DNA of 64,000 nucleotides from Saprospiraceae bacterium (GTDB lineage: Bacteria; Bacteroidota; Bacteroidia; Chitinophagales; Saprospiraceae), in contig JADJJU010000023.1 in the NCBI GenBank assembly GCA_016706365.1, positions 259,841 through 323,840 of the forward strand, read 5' to 3'. The notes beneath the pieces are model-generated. The model was not told the origin of the DNA. It did no database searches and saw only the letters and a list, made by a program, of their open reading frames with translations. The translations under genes and the position numbers were made by a program. Of the stretch, positions 45,401 to 55,916 are shown one piece after another. Each line of letters opens with the position of its first letter. Within the stretch, counting starts at the first letter, position 1.

Positions 45401-46303
45401 AATTTGAAAGGAATCGAATATATGTCAGTTGATTATAGCAACTGGACAGATCATGAAGAGACTAATCAATATGTAGCTAAGTTGTTACACAACTATACTA
45501 TTAAGCACAACGAGGAAGTAGGAAGATATAAAAGGGAGAAATTCAACATCAGTATTGGTGATGAACTTCCAGCCGGTGTATTGAAACTTGCTAAAGTGTA
45601 TCTTGCTCAGAAACGTAAGTTGAAAGTGGGTGATAAAATGGCCGGTCGTCACGGTAACAAAGGTATCGTTTCCAGAATCGTTCGAGCTGAAGACATGCCT
45701 TTCCTTGAAGATGGTACGGCTGTAGACATCGTATTGAATCCACTAGGTGTACCTTCAAGGATGAACCTTGGGCAGATTTTTGAAACTGTACTTGGATGGT
45801 CAGGTGAGAAGATGAACATGAAGTTTGCTACACCAATTTTTGATGGAGCTTCACTTGATGAGATCGGAACTTACATTGATAAGGCAGGTTTACCGAGATT
45901 CGGACAAACTTATCTGTACGATGGCGAGACCGGCGATAGATTCCACCAGCAGGCTACAGTAGGGATTATTTATATCCTGAAACTGGCTCACATGGTTGAT
46001 GATAAGATGCACGCACGTTCAATCGGACCTTACTCATTAATTACACAACAACCTCTGGGTGGTAAAGCTCAGTTTGGTGGTCAGCGTTTTGGTGAGATGG
46101 AGGTTTGGGCTCTTGAAGCATATGGTGCTGCAAACATCCTTCAGGAATTACTTACAATCAAGTCGGATGATATCCAGGGTAGAGCAAAAGCATACGAAGC
46201 CATCGTTAAAGGTGACAATATGCCTGAGCCGAATATTCCTGAATCATTCAATGTATTGATTCATGAGTTGAGAGGTCTTGCATTGGATATTAAGTTTGAT
46301 TAG
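42479..46303 (+). CDS. rpoB: DNA-directed RNA polymerase subunit beta
   Basis: A 1274-residue catalytic subunit with all family landmarks: the lobe and protrusion (DVFLGNIPYMTPKGTFVING), the rifampicin pocket (FFGTSQLSQFLDQTNPLSEI and HKRRISALGPGGLSRERAG), the flap, GPNIGLISTLCVHAKINGMG, and the C-terminal LKVGDKMAGRHGNKGIVSRI and QQPLGGKAQFGGQRFGEMEV. The rifampicin region looks wild type (D, H and S of the canonical hotspot are present). It is 45 bases before rpoC. Confidence 0.99.
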   Translation: MALSNGAITLAENERVNFGKIKLPAENPDLLEIQLQSFKEFFQLETTPENRNSEGLYKVFQENYPISDARNIFVLEFLDYYIDPPRYSIEECMQRGLTYSVPLKAKLRLSCNDEEHVDFQTIVQDVFLGNIPYMTPKGTFVINGAERVIVSQLHRSPGVFFSQTYHPNGTKIYSARVIPFKGAWMEFATDINTVMYAYIDRKKKFPVTTLLRAIGYDSDKEILSIFGLAEEIKATDAELSKSVGRKLAARVLKKWTEDFVDEDTGEVVTIERNEIILERDVQLDETNIQLILDSNTNTVILQKENVEEDYSIIYNTLQKDPSSSEIEAVEYIYRQLRGTEPPDEETARGIIDKLFFSDKRYNLGDVGRFKINKKLNLGTPLDVQVLTKDDIISIVNYLVKLMNQNAEIDDIDHLSNRRVRTVGEQLYAQFGVGLARMARTIRERMNVRDNEVFTPVDLINARTLSSVINSFFGTSQLSQFLDQTNPLSEITHKRRISALGPGGLSRERAGFEVRDVHYSHYGRLCTIETPEGPNIGLISTLCVHAKINGMGFLETPYRRVVYGKLDVKSQVEYLSAENEDYIKIAQANSPIDEKGAFLTDRIKCREHGDFPVLTPEEIDYMDVAPNQIVGVSASLIPFLENDDANRALMGSNMQRQAVPLLRPTAPIVGTGLEGKVARDSRMLINAEGDGVVEYVDAEKIISRYDRGEFDRLVSFEDDFKTYQLTKFLRTNQGTCINLRPIVKKGMRVSKGTILCDGYATEKGELALGQNMKVAFMPWKGYNFEDAIVISERVVKEDVFTSIHIEHFELDVRDTKLGEEELTNDIPNVSEEATKDLDENGIIRIGAWAKEGDILIGKITPKGESDPTPEEKLLRAIFGDKAGDVKDASLKTPPSITGIVVDKQIYARAKKDKSQKVQEKELLTKLEDQHKIAINELHTILLDKLLSLLKDRSSNGVRSVYNEELIPKSSKFNKTNLKGIEYMSVDYSNWTDHEETNQYVAKLLHNYTIKHNEEVGRYKREKFNISIGDELPAGVLKLAKVYLAQKRKLKVGDKMAGRHGNKGIVSRIVRAEDMPFLEDGTAVDIVLNPLGVPSRMNLGQIFETVLGWSGEKMNMKFATPIFDGASLDEIGTYIDKAGLPRFGQTYLYDGETGDRFHQQATVGIIYILKLAHMVDDKMHARSIGPYSLITQQPLGGKAQFGGQRFGEMEVWALEAYGAANILQELLTIKSDDIQGRAKAYEAIVKGDNMPEPNIPESFNVLIHELRGLALDIKFD

Positions 46304-46348
46304 GACCGGGCAGAATTCATTTTATAAACATCTTTTATCTATATAAAT

Positions 46349-49300
46349 ATGTCATTTATTCAGAAGGGAGTAGCAAGGAAGGCGAATTTCGAAAGCATAG
46401 CGATTAGTTTATGCTCTCCGGATGATATTCTGGAGCGTTCATACGGCGAAGTTCTCAAGCCTGAGACTATCAACTATCGTTCTTACAAACCGGAGAGAGA
46501 TGGACTTTTCTGCGAGCGTATTTTTGGTCCTGTAAAGGATTATGAAAGCTACTGTGGAAAATACAAGAGAATCCGTTACAAGGGTATTGTTTGCGATCGT
46601 TGTGGTGTTGAAGTTACAGAGAAAAAAGTTCGTCGTGAGAGAATGGGGCACATCAAACTGGTAGTTCCGGTCGTGCACATTTGGTTTTTCAAATCACTTC
46701 CAAACAAGATTGGTTATCTATTAGGGCTTTCTTCCAAGAAATTGGAATCGATAGTTTACTACGAGAGATATGCAGTTATTCAGGCTGGAGTTAAATTGGG
46801 AGATGGAGTAAGTTATCTTGACCTTTTAACAGAAGAAGAATATTTCGATATTCTTGATGATCTGCCGAGAGAAAATCAGATGCTGGAAGACTCTCATCCT
46901 GATAAATTTGTTGCCAAAATGGGTGCTGAAGCCATCAAAGATCTTCTTGAAAGACTTGATTTGGATCAGTTATCTTATGACTTACGTTTGCAAGCTGCTT
47001 CTGAAACGTCTCAACAAAGAAAGTCAGAAGCTTTAAAGCGTCTGAGAGTTGTAGAAGCATTCAGAGAAGGTTTGGCAAGAACTGACAATCGTCCTGAGTG
47101 GTCAATTATTCAGTATCTTCCGGTTATTCCACCAGAATTGAGACCATTGGTGCCTCTGGATGGTGGTAGATTTGCGAGTTCGGATCTCAACGATTTATAT
47201 CGTAGAGTAATCATCAGAAATAATCGTTTAAAGCGTCTTTTGGAAATCAAAGCACCGGAAGTAATCCTTCGTAATGAGAAGAGGATGCTACAGGAGGCAG
47301 TTGATTCACTTTTTGATAACTCTAAAAAATCTAATGCTGTAAAAGCTGAAGGTGGTAGAGCATTAAAGTCATTGAGTGATATTCTTAAAGGAAAGCAAGG
47401 TCGTTTCCGTCAGAACCTACTTGGTAAAAGGGTAGATTATTCTGGTCGTTCTGTAATTGTGGTAGGACCTACACTTCGTCTTCACGAATGTGGACTTCCA
47501 AAAGCAATGGCCGCTGAATTATTCAAGCCATTTGTAATCAGAAAGTTGATTGAGCGCGGTATTGTAAAAACAGTAAAGTCAGCTAAGAAATTAGTAGATC
47601 GCAAGGACCCTGTAATCTGGGAAATCCTTGAAAATATATTGAAAGGGCACCCTGTAATGTTGAACAGGGCCCCAACTCTCCACAGACTATCTATACAGGC
47701 TTTCCAGCCTAAATTGGTAGAAGGTAAGGCAATCCAGCTTCACCCATTGGTTTGTACAGCATTCAACGCGGATTTTGATGGTGACCAGATGGCTGTTCAC
47801 GTACCATTATCTCAGGCATCTATTTTGGAAGCACAAGTACTGATGCTTTCTTCTCACAACATGCTTAACCCTCAGGATGGATCACCGATTACGGTTCCAT
47901 CTCAGGATATGGTTTTGGGTCTTTACTATCTTACAAAAGAAAGAAAGTCCACACCTGAAAGACATGTAGCTGGGGAAGGCAGAAGATTCTATTCAGCAGA
48001 AGAAGTAATTATAGCTTACAATGAAGGTCAGGCAGATCTTCACGCGACCATTCAGGTAAAAGCCAAAGTGGAAGAAGAAGATGGTGGACCATTAAGTATT
48101 AAGTTGATTAGTACTTCTGTAGGACGTGTACTTTTCAATCAGGTTGTACCTGAGACTGTTCCTTATGTGAATGAGTTGGTTACAAAGAGAAACTTGAAAT
48201 TGATTATTTCAGATATTATCCGCAGAACTGATTTTGCAGTAACTGCTAAGTTTTTGGATGATATCAAAGATTTGGGTTTCTACTGGTCATTCAAAGGTGG
48301 GTTATCATTCAACCTAGGTGACTTGATTACACCTACTGTGAAAGAAACTACATTAAATGAAGCTCAGGCTGAGGTGGATGAAGTTTGGGATAACTATAAC
48401 ATGGGTCTTATCACTAACAATGAGCGATACAATCAGATCATTGACAAGTGGACGTATGCAGATAATAGCATTACAGATAATTTGATGAAAGAACTTGCAG
48501 AACATAAGCAAGGTTTCAACTCAGTATATATGATGTTGCACTCAGGTGCAAGGGGATCCAAGCAGCAGATTAAGCAGCTTTGTGGATTGAGAGGTTTGAT
48601 GGCAAAACCGAGAAAGTCAGGTGACACTGGTGCCGCGATCATTGAAAACCCTATTCTTTCAAACTTCTTAGATGGTTTGTCAGTATTGGAATACTTCATC
48701 TCTACACACGGTGCTCGTAAGGGTCTTGCGGATACAGCCTTGAAAACAGCGGATGCAGGTTATCTTACCAGAAGACTTGTAGATGTTGCCCAGGAGGTAG
48801 TTGGCCTTGAAGAAGATTGCAATACTTTAAGAGGTATAGAAACATTTGCATTGAACGATAATGACAAGATCATTGAGACTCTTTCAAGCAGAATTATGGG
48901 TAGATATACTCTATACGATATATTACACCCGGTTACCGATGCAATGTTACTCGAAGCAGGTGGATATATATCAGAAATGATAGCAGACCTAATAGACGAA
49001 ATCGGTATAGAAGCAGTGACCATTCGTTCCGTATTGACTTGTGAAACCAAGCGTGGTGTTTGTAATAAATGTTATGGTAAAAATCTGGCCACAGGTCGTA
49101 TTGCCGGAAACAGGTGATGCTGTAGGTATCATTTCTGCGCAGTCTATTGGTGAACCAGGTACTCAGCTTACACTTCGTACATTCCACGTGGGTGGTGTGG
49201 CTTCTATTTCTAAGTCTGAATCAGAATTGATTGCAAGATTTGATGGTAAATTAGAATTTGACGATGTCAGAACCACTTTGTTCCAGGATGATGAAGGTGT

Positions 49301-50636
49301 TAAAAAATCTTCAGTTGTATTGTCCAGAACAGGTGAAGTAAGAATCATAGATCCTAAAACCGCCAAAGTATTTGCTACCAACCACGTACCTTACGGTGCC
49401 TTACTACAAGTGAAAGATGGAGATATGGTGAAGAAAGGTGACACTATTTGTGAGTGGGATCCATTTAACAACATGATCGTATCTGAACTTGGAGGAATCA
49501 TTCAGTTTGATTCAATCGAGGAAGGTGTCACTTTCCGCGTTGAGAGAGATGATCAAACTGGATATGCTGAAAAAATCATCATAGAAAGTAAGAATAAGCG
49601 TAAAATACCATCGCTCAAAATTGTGGATGAGAACGGTACAGAGGTTAAGAGTTATAACTTGCCTGTGGGATCATTCTTGTCTGTAGAAGATGGTGATGCT
49701 ATCAAAGCTGGTCAGCGTATTGCGAAGATTCCAAGAAGTCTTGGAAAAATTACGGATATCACAGGGGGTCTTCCAAGGGTAACAGAACTCTTTGAAGCTA
49801 GAAATCCATCTAACCCTGCAGTAGTTTCTGAGATTGACGGTATCGTTGGATTCGGAGCTATAAAGAGAGGTAACAGAGAAGTAAGTGTCGAAGCTAAAGA
49901 TGGCCAGAAAAGAAAATATCTGATCGGACTTTCCAAACATATTTTGGTACAGGAAGGTGACTTTGTTCGCGCTGGTACTCCTTTGTCTGATGGTGCAACT
50001 TCTCCTACAGATATTCTGAATATTAAAGGTCCTTTTGCAGTGCAGTACTATCTTGTAAATGAAGTGCAGGAAGTATATCGTTCCCAGGGTATCAATATCA
50101 ATGACAAACACATCGAGGTAATTGTACGTCAGATGATGCGTCGTGTGCAAATTGAAGATCCGGGAGATACTCACTTCCTTGAAGGTGAATCAGTTGAAAA
50201 ATATGAGTTCCTGGAATACAATGACTGGATTTTTGACAAAAAATTCGTTATCGAATCCGGAGATTCTCAGAAATTGAAAGCTGGTCAATTAGTGACATTG
50301 AGACAAATTAGAGAAGAAAATTCAATTCTGAAGAGAAGTGACCTTAAATTGGTTCAATTCAGAGATGCAATCCCTTCAACTTCTAAACCTATTCTCCAAG
50401 GTATCACTAAATCATCTTTGGGTACTGTGAGCTGGATTTCAGCTGCCTCATTCCAGGAGACTACTAAAGTGCTTAGTACAGCTGCTATAAGTGCTAAAAA
50501 GGATATTCTGAATGGTCTGAAAGAAAATGTAATTGTAGGTAAGAGAATTCCTGCAGGTACCGGACTTCGCAGATATGACAGACTTTTAGTACAGCAAGTC
50601 ACAAAGGCACCTGTCCTTGAAGAGGTAGAAGATTAA
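46349..50636 (+). CDS. rpoC: DNA-directed RNA polymerase subunit beta', with one frameshift
   Basis: About 1428 residues in two frames. The first frame (to 49117) carries the N-terminal zinc ribbon (CGKYKRIRYKGIVCDRCGVE), the clamp, GKRVDYSGRSVIVVGPTLRL, and the catalytic NADFDGDQMAVHVPLS with its three Mg-binding Asp. It reaches the second zinc site (TCETKRGVCNKCYGKNLATG). The second frame resumes with ETGDAVGIISAQSIGEPGTQ and continues to the C-terminus. Removing one base from CC or GG at 49104-49107 gives ATGRIAETGDAVGIISAQ, which matches the family in length and sequence. As rpoC is essential, a base-calling error is far more likely than a real break. A terminator follows. Confidence 0.96.
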
Positions 50637-50998
50637 TTATTATTGACCTGGCTCGATAGCAGGTAAATAGAATAGAAAAATGGGAGTTTGGCGTAAAAGT
50701 CAGCTCCCATTTTCATTTTATTCCCATATCCTTTTATTCTTACGAATCAGTAAATGGGTAATTAACTGCGGCTGAAATATTTTTCACTATTTAATATTGC
50801 TGCTTGGTGCTATTTGTGAATGACCAGGGCTGAACTCATAATGTTTGGTATCTTTTTGAATATAATTTGACCCATATTTTAGGGTTGGGTTATTTAAATT
50901 TTTTGATCTAAAATAGTAACAATAATTAATTTAACAATACATAATACTTACAAAACTATCCATTTTGTTTAACGTTTTTATGCTAAAAATTAAACAAA
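50637..50998. other. Intergenic region upstream of the rhodopsin remnant
   Basis: The rpoC terminator at 50677-50717 is followed by about 280 very A+T-rich bases without a gene. An ATG-proximal sequence (AAAATTAAACAAA) before 50999 has no clear ribosome-binding site. Confidence 0.4.
50677..50720 (+). terminator. Terminator hairpin after rpoC
   Basis: AAAATGGGAG (50677-50686) pairs perfectly with CTCCCATTTT (50704-50713), 17-base loop, then a T-rich stretch. It closes the rplK-rpoC transcript. Confidence 0.85.
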
Positions 50999-51496
50999 AT
51001 GGTAAATATGGAACAACTAATTCTCAATGTACTGGCTATCCCAAAGGATGATCCAGTTGCTTTTACATTTTTCACAGGTTACATGGCAATGTTTGCCGCC
51101 TCTTCTTTTTCTTTGAGCGAAGCTCTGTAAATGAAAAGTGGAAAACCTCTCTTCTCGTGTCGGGACTAATAACTGGTATTGCGGCAGTTCACTATTATTA
51201 CATGAGAGATTACTATGCTGCTACAGGTGAGAATCCCACTGCTCTTCGATACATTGATTGGACCTTGACGGTTCCTTTGATGTGTGTTGAATTTTATCTT
51301 TTGACAAAAGCAGCAGGAGCTACAAAAGCCCTCTTGTGGAAATTGATCGTTGCTTCTGCATGGATGCTGATAGCAGGGTATATTGGAGAAGCTTTCTCTG
51401 ATGGGAGTGGTAGTCACTCTTATTTGGGGCGCACTATCAACAGTAGGGTATGCTTATATCCTTTTTTTTTTTGCGCAAGAAATTGGATATAAATAG
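50999..51496 (+). pseudogene. Proteorhodopsin-type microbial rhodopsin, broken and lacking helices F-G
   Basis: Three reading frames in succession spell a light-driven proton pump. From ATG 50999: AFTFFTGYMAMFAASS (helix A). One T more in the T5 run near 51107 continues it into FFFERSSVNEKWKTSLLVSG, then AAVHYYYMR with the conserved His of helix B, and RYIDWTLTVPLMCVEFY of helix C with the D-T-E triad (proton acceptor D, T, proton donor E). Met sits at the colour-tuning position (105 in proteorhodopsin), typical of green-absorbing Bacteroidota pumps. After GYIGEAFSDG one base less (GGG near 51403) continues helix E into LIWGALSTVGYAYIL. An 11-T run then leads to a stop at 51494-51496. Helices F and G, with the retinal lysine, are absent before ribE (51599). 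Confidence 0.88.
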
Positions 51497-51598
51497 GGCG
51501 ATGAAATTGAAGAGAGCAGGTTCAAGAAATAACAAGTGTGATTATTAAAGATCCAACAGCTTGCGAACAAATCAGTAAGAACCAAGATAATTAATTCT

Positions 51599-52207
51599 TC
51601 ATTTTTTCAATGCATCCAAATAAGGAGCTAACTGCCTCTGGATATACTTTCCTATAATATCAAATTCAATATTGACAAGGTCCTCAACTTTTAAGTTATT
51701 GAAATTAGTATTCTCAAAGGTGTATGGAATAATAGCCACTGAAAAAAGATCATCTATCGGATTTACCAGAGTTAGACTTACTCCATCGATACAAACTGAG
51801 CCTTTCTGTACTAAGAGATTTTGATTTGAAAGATCATTTAATTGAATGGTAAAAAGCCAGCTACCATTTTGATCTTCAATTGATACACATTTTGCCACAC
51901 AATCCACATGACCCTGGACCATATGACCATCCAGTCTGGCACCTGCCAGCATAGCCCTTTCAAGATTAATAATAGAACCTGCTTTCCATAACTTGAGATT
52001 GGTTTTGTCTAAAGTCTCGCTGATGGCAACGACGGTATGGGAATCATCCTTAATTTCAACTACGGTAAGGCAGACACCATTATGTGAAACACGTTGGTCG
52101 ATTGTGAGATCCTTACTTGTTGGTGAATTGATAGAATAAATAAAATTATTGCCCTGATAATGAATTGATTCTACCCTTCCAAGCGATTCGATGATACCTG
52201 TAAACAT
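51599..52207 (-). CDS. ribE: Riboflavin synthase, alpha chain
   Basis: A 202-residue cytoplasmic enzyme that dismutates two 6,7-dimethyl-8-ribityllumazines to riboflavin. It has the two lumazine-binding barrels. The N-terminal MFTGIIESLGRVESI and VSHNGVCLTVVEIKDD mark the first, GHMVQGHVDCVAKCVSIED and GSVCIDGVSLTLVNPIDDLF the second, and the C-terminal trimerisation helix follows. The start overlaps no other gene; its upstream neighbour, the CHU_C surface protein gene, ends 16 bases before it on the same strand. Confidence 0.97.
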   Translation of the reverse strand: MFTGIIESLGRVESIHYQGNNFIYSINSPTSKDLTIDQRVSHNGVCLTVVEIKDDSHTVVAISETLDKTNLKLWKAGSIINLERAMLAGARLDGHMVQGHVDCVAKCVSIEDQNGSWLFTIQLNDLSNQNLLVQKGSVCIDGVSLTLVNPIDDLFSVAIIPYTFENTNFNNLKVEDLVNIEFDIIGKYIQRQLAPYLDALKK

Positions 52208-52223
52208 AATTTGAATGGAATAA

Positions 52224-54959
52224 TTATCTCAATAATTCAATGTACCCGCTCAGCAAAGTACTACCTTGAATAATTCCTTCAAGCCGTTCTTCAAATACTT
52301 TGCAGGTATAAAAGTAAGTTCCATCGGCAAGATCTTGTCCTCCTGTACTTTTTCCGTCCCAATTAATAAGCGGCTCATTGCTTGCAAAAACCAAATTCCC
52401 CCATCTGTTGAAAACTTTGAATTCAATGTTATTAACAAACCTGTTCAGGATCGGCTTAAATACATCATTGCTTCCGTCGCCATTTGGAGTAAAGACATTG
52501 GGCAATTGGTATGCAGGACAGTTATCCAAACAAACAATGTTACTAGGCGGACTTTCATTACCAATGGTATCAATAGATGTAATCCGGTAACAACCCGCCA
52601 GCCCAAATTCTGTATTGTGTTGGAATGTTAAAGTTCCTGCATTATTGATTGTCGCTATCAGCTCAAAAACAGACAATTCACTTCTGGCATAATAGATATT
52701 ATAGCCGTCTGTATCTTCAGAATCTTCGCAAGTGAGGATAGGATTAGTCCAACTCAGATAATTAAACAAAACCTCAATCTCATCAATCTCATTCAATCGC
52801 TCACAATCATTTTCAACTACCAATATGGGCGAGCAAGGAGGAACAGAGTCTATTGGAATTCCGCATATAATTTGAGATAAATTAAATAGTGGGTCTTCAA
52901 TTTGATTGAATCCATAAGTTCCTACTGTTTCAATAAAATAACAATATTCTTCTCCGTTGATCAGATTGCGATCGGTATAAGAACGCTCAGCAATCGCTGC
53001 CAGGAAGGTAAAGTCGGGTTCGCCGGGAGCACGTCTTGAAATTCTAAATTCGTAATTTTCCCATGGTACGGATTCATCCCAGGTTAAAATGTTTCGTCTG
53101 TCAGTAGAAACAATGTTCAAAAACACAGAACTTGCCTGATTTGCATTACCATAAAGAATGTTACCAGAGGTGTAAAAGTCAACGATGTAGGTATATGAAA
53201 GCTCAGTGGTATTCAATCCTGTATCCAGGAAAAAAGTATCATTTGCTTCTCCAAAAGAAGCAGCTTCAAAACTAGCACCGGGAGTTTCAGTAAAGAAGGC
53301 AGGAAGCTGTCCTATACCTCTTTTAAGTACATATTTGTAAGGCCCGGGGAAAAGTAAAGTGTCCAAATCTGGGATTAGTGGCTTAGTCCATCTGACGAAT
53401 ATTGCACCATCAGTTTGACTTGTTTCTTCGACGCTGACTTTTGTAATAATAGGAATATCTCTGCTAAGCTGAACGCAGATCTCAACTGAAGGCAATCCCT
53501 CCACCTGATTATAAGGATTACCCGCTACTGATAACCTGGCAAATTCCGGAACAATCCTGTAACAGTATGTTCTTCCTCGTTCGATATTGCTATCTTCATA
53601 AAAATACTTATCTGCCTCAATATTTTTTTGACCAAAAGCAATTCTTGTATACCCTTTCCCTGTCATATTGGGATTGCATGTATCAAGCTGAAAATTATTG
53701 CTTGAATTTCTTCGCCAGATAGCAAAACCCCGGAAATATTCATTTGGTAAATCTTCGCAAGCATAGGGGGAGTCCCATGTGAGTTTCACTGCAGATTCCA
53801 GAAGTTCTGTTGCAGGATTTTCTGGCGGAGGGCCACTGACTTTAATTCGAACAGTTCTTAGAGTAGATAAACCGGTTGTGTCAAAGAAGTTATCATCTGC
53901 TTTAAATATCACATCATAATATCTGCCGGAAATATGATCGCATGTAGTTACCCAGGAAAATTTTCCGGTTAATGGCTGATCCTGAAATCCTGTCGCTACA
54001 GTAAAGATTGCTCTGTTTTCAGTGAATTCAAAAGGCCACCTAAAGCACTCAGTCTCACTTTTGCATTGGATTGCGATCAGGATCCGTGGCAATAACATCA
54101 AATTCAATAGTTTGTCCAGCTATGACACAAATATCCTGGATAGTCTCTATTTCAGGGGGCGATTATCACACTCTCTGATCAGGATTTGCATATCCCGAAT
54201 GATTGTATTAATCAGTTGACCCTGCCTATATTCTTTGATAAGGATGGCGATATTATATTCTCCGGGAACTTGTGGCGACATCCACCTGAAATCTCCTGAT
54301 ACCGGATCAAGTGAGATCATGTTATTTGGCCCTGGATTGATTTGATTAGGGAATAGATAATTTGGGACTGGAAGATTTCTGTCCTGAAAAGGAACAATTA
54401 ATTCATAGGCCAGACTATCTCCGTCTATGTCATAAGCAGTAGGATTATGCACAAAAAGCTGACCGACACAACCAATATCTGTAGGGGGTCTCAGAAGTCG
54501 GGGAGAATTGTTGTAGCCTTGAAACTGTGGATTGAGAAAAGTAAAAGTAGTTTCAAGGTGAAACATAACATTCTCAGAACTTGGTGGATTTACATTAAGA
54601 ATTCCTCCATTCCTGTTTGGATCCGTCATTGAAATCGTATACTGGGCTCTTCCCGGATAAGTATGTGTGGCGATGTAAAAATTGAGACGGGTATCATTCG
54701 GAAGCAGATCTCCCTGACCACCTCCGTTGGATCTGACAACCCCACTGGCTCGTACCATCGCCCCATCTTATCTCTACACTGTCCCTGTCTGCCGCGATGG
54801 AACTTGCTTTAGTATAAGTAGTAACGGTTGCACGGATAGTCAAATCTCCTGTCTGCACATAAGTTATTTCACCGGCGCGATTATGGGTAGCCCATAAATC
54901 TCCTGTAAAAATAGCGCCAGCAGTGTCGCCCAGAGAGTAATTTGCAGTATTCGACTCAC
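52224..54959 (-). pseudogene. Gliding-motility-associated (CHU_C) surface protein, five frameshifts
   Basis: One large secreted protein is spread over several frames. The signal peptide (SRILQITLWATLLALFLQEI, from GTG 54959) leads into ATHNRAGEITYVQTGDLTIR, the known start of this surface family. WGDGTS..., PNDTRLNFYIATHTYPGRAQ and CVGQLFVHNPTAYDIDGDSL follow, then fibronectin-III-like domains with paired cysteines. The end is the CHU_C/T9SS type B sorting domain (QLPNVFTPNGDGSNDVFKPI, FNRWGNLVFASNEP, GYIELLR). Indels at 54891-54893, 54740-54743, 54155-54159, 54059-54062 and 54034-54035 all lie in homopolymers and join the frames when corrected. It could be an intact gene with sequence errors or a decaying one. 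Confidence 0.85.
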
Positions 54960-55040
54960 CCTATATATTGGTAATTATTATTGTATTAAAGTTACCAATT
55001 GTTAACGACAAGATTTATAAAATAGTTTTGGGTCTAAAAA

Positions 55041-55913
55041 TCAATTTAAACTTAATTGATTGAGACATCTCTGTAAAGCATCTTTCCAATGAGGGATTGC
55101 GATTCCAAAAGTCTTTCGGATCTTTTCTGTACTTAGTACACTGTATTGTGGTCTTGAGGCCGGGGCTTTATATTCTGCGGTACTTATGGGAATAACTTCG
55201 ACTTTCAGGTTGCTAAGTTTGAAAATTTCAGTGGCCAGGTCATTCCAGCTTACTTCACCAGTATTTGAATAATTGTAAATGCCATAATCAGCAAAATTTG
55301 ATGGATTTTGCTGGTAAAGTTTAATAATTTGGATCACTGCCGCTGCCAGATCCACCGCTAATGTAGGTGTCCCTATCTGATCAGATACGATTTTCAAAAT
55401 GCTGTTTGTCTCGGCAAGTCTAAGCATGGTTTTTACAAAGTTATTTCCATAAGGTGAAATAACCCAGGAGGTCCTGAATATGAGGTATTTACATCCTGAT
55501 GCCAGGATTTGATTTTCGCCTTCAAGCTTGCTTTTTGCATAAATTCCTTCCGGAAGGGTAAGAGAGCTTTCCAATAAAGGCTCGCGAAGAGAATTATGGT
55601 ACACATAATCCGTACTAAAATGAATAAGCAAAGCATTTCTATCCAAACATACTTCAGCCATGTGCCGAACAGCAATGGAGTTGCTCTGATATGCAGTATC
55701 TATTTCAGTTTCTGCCTTATCAACCGCGGTATATGCCGCACAATTGATCAGGATATCAAATTTAAAGCTTAGAAGCTGCTCTCTAAAATGCGGATGATTA
55801 AGATCCAAAATCTTTTTTTCGGCAAATTTCCATTGCCAGGATTGTTCGTTCTGGGCCAGATGATGGAAGGATTGACCTAATTGACCATTTTTTCCCAGGA
55901 CCAGAATATGCAT
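55041..55913 (-). CDS. rfbD: dTDP-4-dehydrorhamnose reductase
   Basis: A 290-residue short-chain-dehydrogenase-like enzyme for the last step of dTDP-L-rhamnose synthesis, which supplies surface polysaccharide. The NADP-binding GKNGQLGQ (residues ~7-14), the active-site S-T-D (HFSTDYVYH) and Y-x-x-x-K (EGIYAKSKLEGEN) triads, and FRTSWVISPYGNNFVKTMLR are present. The gene is 3 bases after rfbC on the same strand. rfbA and rfbB are not in this window. Confidence 0.96.
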   Translation of the reverse strand: MHILVLGKNGQLGQSFHHLAQNEQSWQWKFAEKKILDLNHPHFREQLLSFKFDILINCAAYTAVDKAETEIDTAYQSNSIAVRHMAEVCLDRNALLIHFSTDYVYHNSLREPLLESSLTLPEGIYAKSKLEGENQILASGCKYLIFRTSWVISPYGNNFVKTMLRLAETNSILKIVSDQIGTPTLAVDLAAAVIQIIKLYQQNPSNFADYGIYNYSNTGEVSWNDLATEIFKLSNLKVEVIPISTAEYKAPASRPQYSVLSTEKIRKTFGIAIPHWKDALQRCLNQLSLN

Positions 55914-55916
55914 GAT

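Noticed and set aside
46349..50636. Naturally split rpoC (two separate genes)
   Set aside because: The second frame would start inside the zinc-binding region without its own RBS, and a one-base correction gives perfect family sequence; natural splits of rpoC lie elsewhere.
51497..51598. Rest of rhodopsin helix G hidden in the gap before ribE
   Set aside because: All three plus frames were read; only short peptides such as DPTACEQISKNQDN appear, with no helix-like stretch containing the retinal lysine.
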